Program-made: the position numbers and the translations under genes
Notes under the pieces: model-generated
Databases searched by the model: none
Told to the model about the DNA's origin: nothing
The model's input: the letters and a program-made list of their open reading frames with translations, nothing else
Assembly: GCF_949628215.1 (NCBI RefSeq)
Contig: NC_134279.1
Location: forward strand, 53,370,266 to 53,434,265
Reading direction: 5' to 3'
Length of the DNA: 64,000 nucleotides
DNA from: Phalacrocorax aristotelis
Lineage: Eukaryota > Chordata > Aves > Suliformes > Phalacrocoracidae
Part shown: positions 1 through 11,800 of the stretch, piece by piece
Layout of the letters: the number at the start of each line of letters is the position of its first letter
Numbering within the stretch: the first letter of the stretch is position 1

Positions 1-244
1 AGAAAAGCATAAAGTGTTAGCTTAAAGCAGAGACGAAATTGTGTCAGAATATCCTGCTTATCAAGGAGAAAAGCTTTAAAGCAAGGTGAATGCGGGTAGT
101 GAAATACTTGAGATATTTCTAATAAGCAGACTATTGCATTTAAAAATTACTCTCGTTGGAATGATTACTTCACTTTTATTAAAAAAAAAGTGATCATTTT
201 AAAACTCATTGATTTTAAACCTCTCCTTTTTTATTTTTTCACAG

Positions 245-359
245 TTCAAAATTTAATGCTTTTCTGCAGAAGAAGATAAAGCTAACTCCACGTTGTTCTT
301 CAAAGGAATCAGGTTTCATCCCTAAGCCTCATACTTTAACAAGTCGGAAAGTGTAAAAG
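245..359 (+). other. CLOCK: CLOCK non-coding 5' UTR exon
   Basis: A 115-bp segment is flanked by a good acceptor (T-rich tract, then ACAG) and a donor (AAAAG|GTAAAA). It has no long ORF and holds a tiny upstream ORF at 256-279 (8 codons including the stop). Mammalian CLOCK has non-coding exons before the exon with the ATG, so this is probably the equivalent of exon 3. The assignment is inferred from splice signals and position; there is no transcript evidence. Confidence 0.6.
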
Positions 360-2798
360 GTAAAATTGTAATTAATAAGGTTCCTATGGCTTTCAGTTAT
401 CAACACTAAAGGGCAGAGTAGCAGTGTTAAGTAGTGCCTTTTGTTCTCCAGAACACAGCTGAATTTGAATCTTGGAAATAGATGTAGTCCTTGATTTCTG
501 CAGTGTTTGCTTTAAACTTGACTGGTTTCACTGAATTATCTCTGCAGTCTTATCCGTTGGCATGTATAAGCACTGAGAATGTTCAGCATCTTTCAAATTC
601 GGATGCAAAGACAGAAGGGTCAGACCTTGAAAAGTGAGAAACAAATGCACTGCAGGCGCATCTCCTGTAGTCTTTAAGTTCTTTTAACTATTTGTCTTGG
701 ATACCAAATGTAAGTTGCCAGTTCTGACATAGGATCTGTATACTGTAACAAGTGAATTATTTTATTGAACTGTAGAAATCGAGTGCTTTGTTAAAGTGAA
801 AGTACTATTACATTGTTTTACATACAACTGATGTGAAGATGTCAGTTATGTCAGGGGTGAAAGTTTTCTGTAGTTAGCTGTATATGTATTTTTTACAGGT
901 TAAGGGAACAATATATCATTTTTCCTTCAGAATTTCATATTACTCTTGCTGCCTATAATGTTAGGTACCAAATTTGTTTAAAAATTAACACAGATCTAAA
1001 AGTGTAAATAGTGCATACCTGTATTAGTGCATACTATGTAATCTAAATGAAAACAAGTTTCTAACTGGTGTCTTGATTTTAAATTTAATTCCATGCCAGC
1101 GATGGTGTTTTGCTTTTACTGCTGAGCAACCTTCTGTTGCTGCGTGCTTTTGACAAAAATTCAAACAAATACTTCATAATTTACTTTCCTCGTGCCATTT
1201 CTGGCTGGTTTTCAAATAGTGCAACTCCATTACTTTATAAAACTTGGCCAGCTGATTTGGGGAATTTAATTTGTCAGTATGGCCAATGCAATTGTTGTTT
1301 TGAAGAATTGGAGTGAAGGAGTGGTTGGCTTCCAGTGTGTCTTCAGAGAACTAGATTTTGGAGAGTAAAGGCAAGGCAAAGTTGAGTCATATTAACTGAA
1401 GAAGTGGGTGAGAGGGCTCATGGGGCATTTGGGCAAAACCATATGCATACCTTGTGATGTACCTTGAAAGAGATTGTGCTGCTGCACAGCTCTCCCATTT
1501 ACTTTCCTGCTGCACTCAGGTTAAGAAACTTCGTGGGCAAAAATGCCAGTCTCGTGAAGGAAGCCTGCATCTTTTGTGGCTGTTGTAGACTCTGAGACAG
1601 TTTGGTTAAACATAAGCTTTCTTCCTCAGTTTCCCCATATATTAAAAAACTGGGATAAGATTTTCCCAGAATGTTTTGCAGACTGTGGATCATGGAGTTG
1701 CTGCCATATTTCTTGTGGTATTGACACTGCAAGTTTCACTGGATTTGGCACTCTCAGAAACAAGCAAATCCTTCCTTCTCAGAAACTATGAGTCACTGAA
1801 GTGACTAAAACCGGCTCCTTTGAAATAAATGCAATGCCTTTTTACTATTAAGTTTGTAACGTAATAAAAATTCCTGAAGATCTACAAGTTCAGCTCAATA
1901 TAAAACTTTTTGTTGCATGCAGTTGTACCTTAATCATTGACAGTGTTACAGTCTTGCTGCTCCATTTGAGCAGCCTCTGACAACTGACTTCTCTATGTCA
2001 AAGACAAAGGTTCAATTGTACTGGTTTATGTTTGACTTTCTGTCTTTCCATAACCTATGTAATTTTGTGAATTTTGGGTACCTAAGGGTAGGTACTTGCT
2101 GAGTTAAATACTTATTTTAATTTTATATTTCTTCTCTTACTATTAATATTTAATTCACATTATTCAAAATCATACGTACAGCTGGAAAACCTAAAACTTC
2201 CTGCTGAAACTTTAATAAAGTGACTGCTTTATGAAATGGCCAGGTTAACTAACTTTCTTACAGTATGGACATCACAGTCTAATATGTATCTTATTGTTAT
2301 CATTTCACATGTCTATTATAACAATGTGCTCAAGAAAAAATACAGTAACGAATAAATTATAGCTGTGAAATACTATATCCCAAATACTTTGCACAATTTC
2401 TAAATAGAACGTATTACAACTGAGGAGTGTATTTTACATCTGGTCAGCCTTCAGAATGATGAGAGTTTTAGTTAAAAGGTAAAATAAAGATGAAAAGTTG
2501 TATCTGATGTCAGAGTCAGAAAAAGGTTTATATTGGTTTAGTCCAGAGTTGTTTATCGTGGCATTTAATAAAACAATGTTCTCTTGAACTCTCTGTCATG
2601 TAAAATGAGATAATAAGGTCCAGGTTATGATGGTAATGGAGACTCCATTAGAGAAGGTAGGAGAGCAGAGCAGAAGGTTGGAGGAGAGGGGAAGATTTAA
2701 GAGCAGCTTGTAGAGCAAATGAAAACTTCAGTATGCTTTAATAAAGAACTTGTTTGCCCCTCCAGAGTCACATTTTGATATTTTTTCTTCTCTTACAG
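360..2798 (+). other. CLOCK: CLOCK intron before the start-codon exon
   Basis: AT-rich intron of about 2.4 kb with no recognisable repeat, RNA gene or conserved ORF. Short ORFs on both strands look like chance. Confidence 0.55.
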
Positions 2799-2889
2799 GC
2801 AAACGTACAAATGTCTACCACAAGACTAAAGTGTGATATGTTATGTTTTTTACCATAAGTACCCATAAAATGAGCTCCATTGCAGACAG
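2799..2889 (+). CDS. CLOCK: CLOCK coding exon 1 (start exon; CDS from 2843)
   Basis: The exon follows TCTTACAG and ends before GTATGT. It has 44 nt of 5' UTR and then codes residues 1-15 plus two bases of Arg16. ATG 2843 is chosen because its frame reads [16 protein letters not shown], matching vertebrate CLOCK. ATG 2870 (Met10) has the better Kozak context (A at -3). An out-of-frame upstream ATG at 2811 overlaps the start. Confidence 0.93.
2811..2858 (+). promoter_or_regulatory. Upstream ORF overlapping the CLOCK start
   Basis: ATG at 2811 opens a 15-codon ORF ending at TAA 2856-2858. It is out of frame with CLOCK and overlaps the first 16 nt of the CDS. Its context is weak (C at -3), so leaky scanning is expected. 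Ribosomes using it would bypass ATG 2843. Seen directly; the regulatory effect is inference. Confidence 0.6.
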
Positions 2890-5800
2890 GTATGTTAATA
2901 GATACTGAGAGTTTGGGGGAAAATACTGTTCAACACTTCATTTAGTAGTATTTTTCTTATGGATAATATATACAGAATATTAGTTTATGCAAAAAATAAG
3001 AAGAGTCAGTTTTTGGCTATTTTTGACAAAGTTATTTTGGTAGTTGTTAGATGTGTTCTTTTGTTGTCATTGGAAATTATGATTTTTATTGCTTGAGATT
3101 AATCGTAAAATGTATTACTTGTTTTCAGCTGTGGCACAGCATCTGTGCAAGCTGAGCTGGTTTTTAATGTGTACTTGGATTTATTTTTTTTTTGTACTTC
3201 AATATTTAAGGAAAACAAATACATCTAAATGATTAGGGGTGCTGGAGGTGATAGTAAAGTGACCTGTTAACCTATTACAAAGGAAAAGTAATAGCTGAGA
3301 CATGTTCTCTACTTGATTCCTTGAGCTGGACTTTCTTAGCAGCTTAGGTGAACATCTGTCCTTAATATTCTGTATATTACCATTTTTGAAACTTCAGGAA
3401 ATGATACTTGCATCAAATCTACAGAAGATTAAACCCAATCAAAATAAATAACGATAAAAGCAAAGGGTAAAACTTCTAAAATGATTGAGACATGTAAATT
3501 TTAGTGAAGTTTTGTGGCATTTCACTGAAACTTCAGCCTTTTGAATATATTCCTTTTAAAGGCTTTGTTTCTGTAGTAGTATACAAAATAGTTACTTCGT
3601 AACATCACTGCTTATAGTAACGTACAGTTGCTTGATGATTTATCAGTTTTAAATCAGAGAGATGACCTAAGCTTTTTAGAAGGACGGTTACTTGCCTTAA
3701 GGGAAGGAAACATTAGGATAAAAAAATTAAGGGTAAACACGCAGAGGTCAGTGTGGACAGCACTAAATAGACTGAAAGCAGACAGAAGAAGTTAGAGAAA
3801 TAAAATATGAAAGTCCATTATACAGCAGTTTTGGAAAACAAGAATGTGTATCAGTTCTGACTTTACTGTTCAAACAAAAGGAAATGAAACAAAGGTGGTG
3901 TATGAAATATACTGAGGCATCTTCAGAGGAAAACATGTTCTCATTTTGATATTTTAATACGTCTTTAGCAGTACATGGACAGTTGTGAAGCTGAGGAAAA
4001 GTTATATGATACATGGTGAGGAAGTAAATACAATGAGTAATTGCTGTCATGGTTTAACATTGATATTAATTGTATATTTATAAAGTTACATACATGGATG
4101 AAGTATAACATATTCCTCAGCTGTCTTCATTAATAATACTTCAGTATTTAAGAAAAATATACTTTCTTACTATAAATATTTCCAATGATTGGAATGGAAG
4201 TTACCAATACGTAAAAATAAATTACATATGTCCTCTCTCATGTTTTCAGAAGGGTAAGGTAATGCAAATAATCAAGAACATAGGAAAATAAAATTAACTA
4301 GTGTTCAATTAAGTGTTTGCATAGGGTTGTAAGTTCTCATTAGAAATAGTCAAAAAAAACTTCTGAGATGTGTCAGAAATGTAATGGGTTTTGGTTTTTT
4401 CTTTAGTAAATGTCCAAAAAGGAGAACTTAGAGCAGACTTGGCTTCAGGTGATTGATGATGGTCCTTGTGAGAAATCACAGTAAAACAGTGCTTCGATTT
4501 CTTGATGTAACGGAGATGATAAATAATGACCTCTTCCTCTCCCCCCCATTCATTGCGATTGGAATCCACAAGAGAGAAATTTTACACTCCAACATTTATT
4601 TATTTTTGTTTCTTTCAGAAATGATGGAAGCATTTTTGATGGGCTGGTGGAAGAAGATGACAAAGATAAAGCAAAAAGGTAAGTTTTTAAGTTATTTAAA
4701 GCTAAGAAATGTCCTATACTTGTACACTTGAACTTACCAGGGTGATTTCTAAACACTAAAAATGAGATTCTTTTATAAATAACCATATTACTCAACAGCA
4801 TTTATTTTACTGTTATTCTTCAGATATGTTGTGTATTTATAACTGTGGTTTAATGATTTGTATTTTTCTAAAAGAGAGCTTTATTCCAAAGGCTTAGCTG
4901 CACCGCTCCATGAGAAGGAGGAAGCAACTCTTCAAAAATGGTGCCTGAGATACGGACTAGGTGTTTTTGTTACAGTTCTCACAGCAGAAATTCTTAAGGG
5001 GCTGTTTGCATCAGGAACCTGGCAGTACTATGCAGCTTATTACAAGAAAGTTTTATAGTTGTTATAAAACATTTTCTGTTTTGTTTTTCAGAGTGTCTAG
5101 AAACAAGTCTGAAAAGAAACGTCGAGATCAGTTTAATGTACTTATCAAAGAGCTGGGTTCCATGCTTCCAGGTAATGCTCGGAAGATGGATAAATCCACT
5201 GTACTGCAGAAGAGCATTGACTTTTTACGGAAGCACAAAGGTAAATATTTGTAACAATAAAATAAAAAAAAAAAGTGTAAATCCTTAAATTTTTTAATGA
5301 TGCTCACTCAGTACATAAAACATTAACAACTTTGCAGCTCCTTTAAGGAAATTGTAAAAAAATTTAAAGAGGTCCTGAAGAAAGATATTCTTAAGTTCCT
5401 AATTTAGGTAGCAGATACAACTATGGTTTTGCTAATATGTTTCAATACTAATATCTTTTTGTCCCATGGTTGTCAAAGAAGTCTGTTTCATAAAGAAAAG
5501 CATTTATATTTGAAAAAACCTTGACATTTTTTTGATTGGGTAGATGGAGTCCTTTAGAATATAGTTGCTTCATCAGGTGCAGGTTGTCAAAGTTTTGCTT
5601 CACAGGAAAACTGCTGATCCATTTCAGTGGAAGTACTTTCTGGAAGTACTTATTTTGATATTTAGGTAAGACTGTTTTGAACATTTGGTTTTTTGATCCA
5701 AGTTCCACATAAAGCAAGATAAATCACTGAAAAAGCTAGTCCAAGGGAACTTACTGCTCCCTCTCTTCATGTCAGGTATCTACAGGACTGGCCGCTTTAA

Positions 5801-8800
5801 CAAAGATGATAAGGTGATAGGGCATTGTGGTCTCCAGCAAGTGTTATTGAGTAGGTTGTTTGATGAGAGAGGGTGGCATGCAGTGGGCATACAGGGCAGG
5901 AGCATGGGCTTTTTCTTTTTTCCTTTTAGCTGGAAAAAAAACCCAGAAAATATACTTTTAGCCGAACTTTCCCATTTTCAAGACATATCCACTGATGTAT
6001 AAACCAATGAATATCACAGAATGGTAGGGGTTGGAAGGCACCCCTGGAGATCATCTTGTCCAACCCCCCTGCTTGAGCAGGCACACCTAGAGCAGGGGGT
6101 ACAGGAACATGTCCAGGTGGGTTTTGAATGTCTCCAGGGAAGGAGCCTCCACACCCTCCCTGGGCAGCCTGTTCCACTGCTCGGTCACGCTCACAGGAAA
6201 GTAGTTTTTTCTCATATTGAGGTGGAACTTCCTGTGTTCCAACTTGTGCCCATTGCCCCATCTCCTGTCATTGGGCACTAATGAAAAGAGCCTAGTCCCA
6301 TAATCCTGGCACCCACCCTTTAGATATTTATAGGTATTGATGAGATCCCCCCCTCAGTATTCGCTTTTCCAGGCTAAACAAAGCCAAGTCTCTCAGCCTT
6401 TCCTCATAAGGGAGATGCTTCAGTCCCCTGATCATGTGTTTGTTGTTTTGTAAACTGTCATATGAAATGTCAAAACAGTGAATGTCTTTGAACATCCTTG
6501 CTGTGTTTTGTTTCTCTGGTTGTTTGCATCAGCTGATGGTGGGATATACCCAGATAAGTTGTACTGAAGTTCATTACAGATTGTTATTTCTGTTATGAAA
6601 AATTTCTTCCACCTAGCATATACTTATTTATGGCTGTTTGATATTTATGTATATAAAAAATCCCTGTTCTTGCTCCTACACTTGTTCTTAATATGGCACC
6701 TTGTGGTTCATACTGCCAAAAACAAGATTAACAATTCAAGAAAAGGAACTCTCTCGCAGTTAACCCGTTTCCATGAGTAATTTCTGAGCATGCATACTAA
6801 CTAGAAGGCAGTAGGGACAAAAGAATCAGCTATAAGGTTATAAAATAAACTACGTACAATGTGGATGCCTAGGTGTGTATTGATCAACAATATGTGTGTC
6901 AGTTTAAGGTATGTTAAGGTATGATAAATATTTTTTCCATGCTCTAGCATGCGTCTTCCATTAGTATTACATTTCAAGTAGCAGCAGACATGTACTGAAT
7001 GTGCCATTAAAAGGGTAAACATAACAATTAAAATCGAAAGGGAGAGGGGAATAATTTGTGTGCAAATTCATAAGTTTGCGGGTTTTTGCCAACTAAATAT
7101 TGATTATGCTGTTTTAATTCTCTGGAATACATTTGTCTCATAACAAAAAGAAAAGCAGGATGAAGGCTCCTTTTCTGTAAAAAACAGTTCTGTAGGTTCT
7201 AAGGCCTTTGTGAAAACGTTTCTGTTCCAAAATCACTTTATCTTGTACTGATGATTCCTATCATAAAATACAGAGTGTAGAATGAACATGTGTGTCAGCC
7301 AGCCAACAACCAGTCATACTTTTTTCTTCAAAGTGCTTTCTGAGATTATTTTTTAAAATAATAATTATTAAGGGGGAAAAAGCAGCTCTGGAGATGGGTG
7401 CCTTTTAGGGCATGGCGCTTTTGACCTTCACCTGGTGAGACAGGGTGCAGCTTTGTGTGACTGCACATATCATACTAAGGTCTCTAATGCTCTGGCTGCC
7501 AGCGCTTGGTAGCATTGCTCTGCACTGGTTTACATTAAAATGTTTTGGACAAAATGTTGGCAAAGGTCAGAAGCATATTTTGCCTCCTGAGGTGCTTGGA
7601 TCTATTATAATAAAACAGAGTGACCCTAGCAATAAATGAATTGTTCAGCACTGATTAGCTGCTTTATTGTTGAAAATCCTACTGTGTTCAGCCACCAGGT
7701 TTTGATTAACTGCGTAGCTTCTGGTTCTTTCTGGACCATTTCCACATTGGCCAGGCTTGGTACTCTGGCGGCAGCTCCAGATGAACTATCTCAGCTAGTT
7801 ATTGGCCAGCGTGGATTCTGTTTCTCATTGGGAAAAACCAGCAGGCTAAACACACTGAAATTATATTACTGAGAGCTGCTTCTTGGCTAATGCTGCCTAT
7901 CATCTTCCTTTGAATTTGTAAACAAGGAATTTGTGAAAATTATTAAATGCTGAAGAATTTCGTTGCTTATGATTGCAACTAGTAGACTGATATTCATACA
8001 TCCCACAGATAAATGCTACAGATCTTGGCCCAGCTGGCAGTTTCTTTTGAGGATGTTCAGTGCTGATGCAGAGTTGCTTCAGATTCAGGTTTTGAAGACT
8101 GGAGTTTAATGTGCAAGTTTGGTTATGCTCCTCTGTCTGCTATTGAGCTCAGGAACGTGACCTCAGTGCCATTTATCTTTGAATGCGACTTTTTGCCAGA
8201 ATTTTCAGGCATTTCTCTGAAGTTACCAGATGAAACAAGTTCTTTCCATGTTACTTTGGCTCTGTTTTCCAATATCATACTGGTTCTAATTACAGGAAGT
8301 GTAAAAGAACACCTGTACTTGTGGCAAGATAATTCAGAGTGGTTTGTTAAAGGCCTGAACTTCAGCTGTTATTTAGTATAAATCCTTTCTATTGCAGTAG
8401 CCAGACTGACTTTTTTTTTAACTCTGAAGTAAGATGTTTATATGAACCCGAATGAGCCAATGAATCAGACTTTTCCAGTTCTAAAGTGGAGATTATCTGC
8501 ATCCTGTGGACTGAATACGTTGAGTTCCTTGAATTTTGCTGCTGCTTTGATGGCAGAGCTTTTCATTTCCATGTCCTTTGACTTGCCCTGAAGTGTTCAA
8601 TATATTTGTTCTGACTGAAAAGTTAGATTTGGGGTTATACTTAGGTTACTCTTTTTTTCCAGTCCACTATTACTGCTTTGTGATACCATTTCAAAACAGA
8701 TAGCAGAAGCCTGATCAATTTATGCCTTGTTTGAGATCTGATCATTGGAAATTCTGGTCCGGCGTATCTGTTGATATTTTTCCCCCTCCTTGCAGCTCTT

Positions 8801-11800
8801 TGCTTCTTGCCAGTTTTTTGCATGACATTGGTGGTGTTTACAGTTCTTTTAGTTAAGTCTAAAGCTCCGTCATAAAGGTTTACCCCTTCAGTCTGGGAAC
8901 CAAAATTCTGAACTGTTCCAGCCCTTTGCATATTTAACTCAATTTCAGGTTTTCTGTGCTTTCTGAGCCATCTGAACTAACAAACTAGCTTACGGCCTTT
9001 GTACAGACTTGTCCTTTAGAAATCAAAAGCCTTAAAGACATGGTTTGGTTCTTTCAATTCATCTAAATACTTGCATCATGATTACTTGTTCAAAGTTGTT
9101 ATTACAACCAGTACTTCTGTGATACCCTTGTTACTCATCAAAACTGAAGTACTGTGCGGTCTCACTTCTTGTTGTTTTGGTTATCAGTTGATAAGGAAGC
9201 ATCAGCTTTCAGAACCTGGTGTCTGGTTTTGCGTAGCAGCTGTTTTTTCTCTCACCTATGTATGGGTAGTTAATCTATATATTTCTTTTAAACCCTACAG
9301 AGATCTCTGTTCAAAATTCATCTCTGCATATGACTCAGAGTAATTCTGCAGTGGAGTCTGTCATACAGCTCTTAATAGTCTTTGTTGAAAACGTACTCGT
9401 TTTTTAATGTAACCTATTTCTTTACAGAAAAGAGTGGGAAGAGGAGAACAGTGACAATTTTTAGTGCAAAGGTTAGGATGACCAGGATTGGCCAAGATAT
9501 CTGAGGATTAGCCATTTCATGACCTAAACTGATCAGGAATTTTGGCTTTCTAAATCTTTGAAAACAACACTCTTAATAAAACATTTTATTATAGTCTCGG
9601 AGGAAAGAGTACTTTTTCCATTGTTAAAAACCATTACTTGCTGTCATTAACTTCAGCATTACCTTAAAGTCTGGCAGGACTGTAGCACGAACGGATAGAA
9701 GGAAAGAGAGGACAAATCTAATTATGACTTGGGGGGAAGACATTTATATTTTGTTTTTAAGGAACAACATCTATGTATAATGAATGAACAACAGAGGAGA
9801 CTGGAGAACCTTCTGCTATTTCCTACTGTGTATATGTTGCTTAGTGGGAAAATAATAGCGTTTGGAAGTGTGAATCCTTATATTCTATATATGTTTGATT
9901 GTAGAAATTACTGCACAATCGGATGCCAGTGAGATTCGACAGGACTGGAAACCGACATTCCTTAGTAATGAAGAGTTCACACAGTTAATGTTAGAGGTAT
10001 ATTATTTCTGGTTTTCTGGGAGTCGAATATTTCCTCACAGGGAGTCATTCCATTATGAAATTTTTCAGTTTGATGACATAACTTTTTTTTCTAATTTTAA
10101 TTGTAACTATACGTTTTCATGAAGATGAACAGTCAGAATTCCTGTGTATGCAGTGTAATGCAAAGCAGTTTAACTGCATTTTCAGTTACATAAAACGTTA
10201 CAACAGAGCAAGTCCACAAGTGAACATATTTACTGTCAAAGTAAAGTGGATATTTTAAAATATCAACATAGGGAAGGTACTAGTTAAATAAAGAGTTGTT
10301 ATGCATAAATTAAAATCTTAATTATAAAAAAGGCTCAACACATCCACGTGACTTGAGCAATAAAGTGTTTTATTTCTTTGCTTGTTATGCTTTCCAAAAA
10401 TTGTGTGAGCATTACTCTGCTAAAGAAGTTTACATGAATAGTTGGATTACAACTAGAACTAAACTTTGAGTATAAGCTATCATTTCCTTCGAAATGAGGA
10501 TAAGTCATCTGTGTCTTATTAGTGAAACAATTTGTAATAATAGGTAAATGAAAGTTATTAACGTAAATGAACAAGCACTTTTTATTTTCATTCCATAGTT
10601 AAACCTTTTCTTTGAGAGACAGATTTAAAAAGTAAAAAGCTCTGATTTTCTGTACTTAAAGTTTTGAAAAATCCTCTGTGGTGAATTTGCATATTTTTTC
10701 CAACAAGTTAGTGAAGTAGTTGCTTCTGGTTTTCAAGTTTTTTTTGTAGCTGGTTTTGGTGTTTCTCTAGCCCTCTTACAAAATATGTGTCCGCAACTGG
10801 TGACTGTAAAGCTAGAACAATACAATATAAGAAATATTTTCGAAGATGTGAGCTTTAAAATTGCCTATTTAGAAATACAGTTCTGTCATGCTTTTATGTT
10901 TGGTAGCATTCAAATAAAAGATAGTTGTTATGTTAATTAGAAATAAGTTAGAGTTAAGCAGAAGGTAAAGCAGTCAGAATTGTATCTCACAGTTTTCAAG
11001 TCTCAATAAAATCTTGCTACAAGTTTCTTTTACTGAGATTGGGAATATTGAGATTTACCTGAATTCATTGATTTCACCTCCTCTTTTAGTTGTCCTTCTC
11101 TTAATTTTTCCACCTCTTCTTACTTTTGTCTCTAGCTTATTTTTCTGAGTTTTCTGTTGTTTAAAATGATGATGGGATTAAAAATTAAAGGCAGGCAGAG
11201 TGGGAGGTGGGGGAAACAGTAGCCAACTTTATATGGACTTGCTTCTGAAACCACAGATTATTTAAGAACAGAACAGTGTGGGAATTGTAATGCTCATAGT
11301 GTAAAAGCAAGGCTAAGAAGTTCTAGCAGTGAAAGGCATTCCCTTTCTATAATAAACTAAACTAAAATTGGTCTAAATTATTTTCCATGTTGAATGTAGA
11401 TTAACATTTTTAATATCCTCTGATTCTTTTTATTTAACTGCCCATTATGTTTAATTTCAGGCTCTTGATGGTTTTTTTTTAGCAATTATGACAGATGGAA
11501 ATATAATATATGTGTCTGAAAGTATAACTCCCTTACTTGAACATTTGCCAGTAAGTACAAATTGCTTTCAGTAACTTATCAGTTTGTCTATGGATGGTGT
11601 TCAGCTATGAGTACTAATCAATTGTTAGCCTTTTTGGTATTCTAGAACAGGTATATGCTTTGTTCTAATGCTGCTTCTTTTTCTTCATCACAACTCTTTC
11701 CTACTGGTCTGCCTCCTATATTAAACATTTCCTTTGGAAGTACAGAATGCAGTTGGCACTCTGTTAGGCAGGATTATGAAGACCCAGGCTAGTCTCAGTT

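Noticed and set aside
4858-5058. 66-codon + ORF just before the bHLH exon
   Set aside because: It reads through intron sequence in a different frame from CLOCK and ends before the acceptor.
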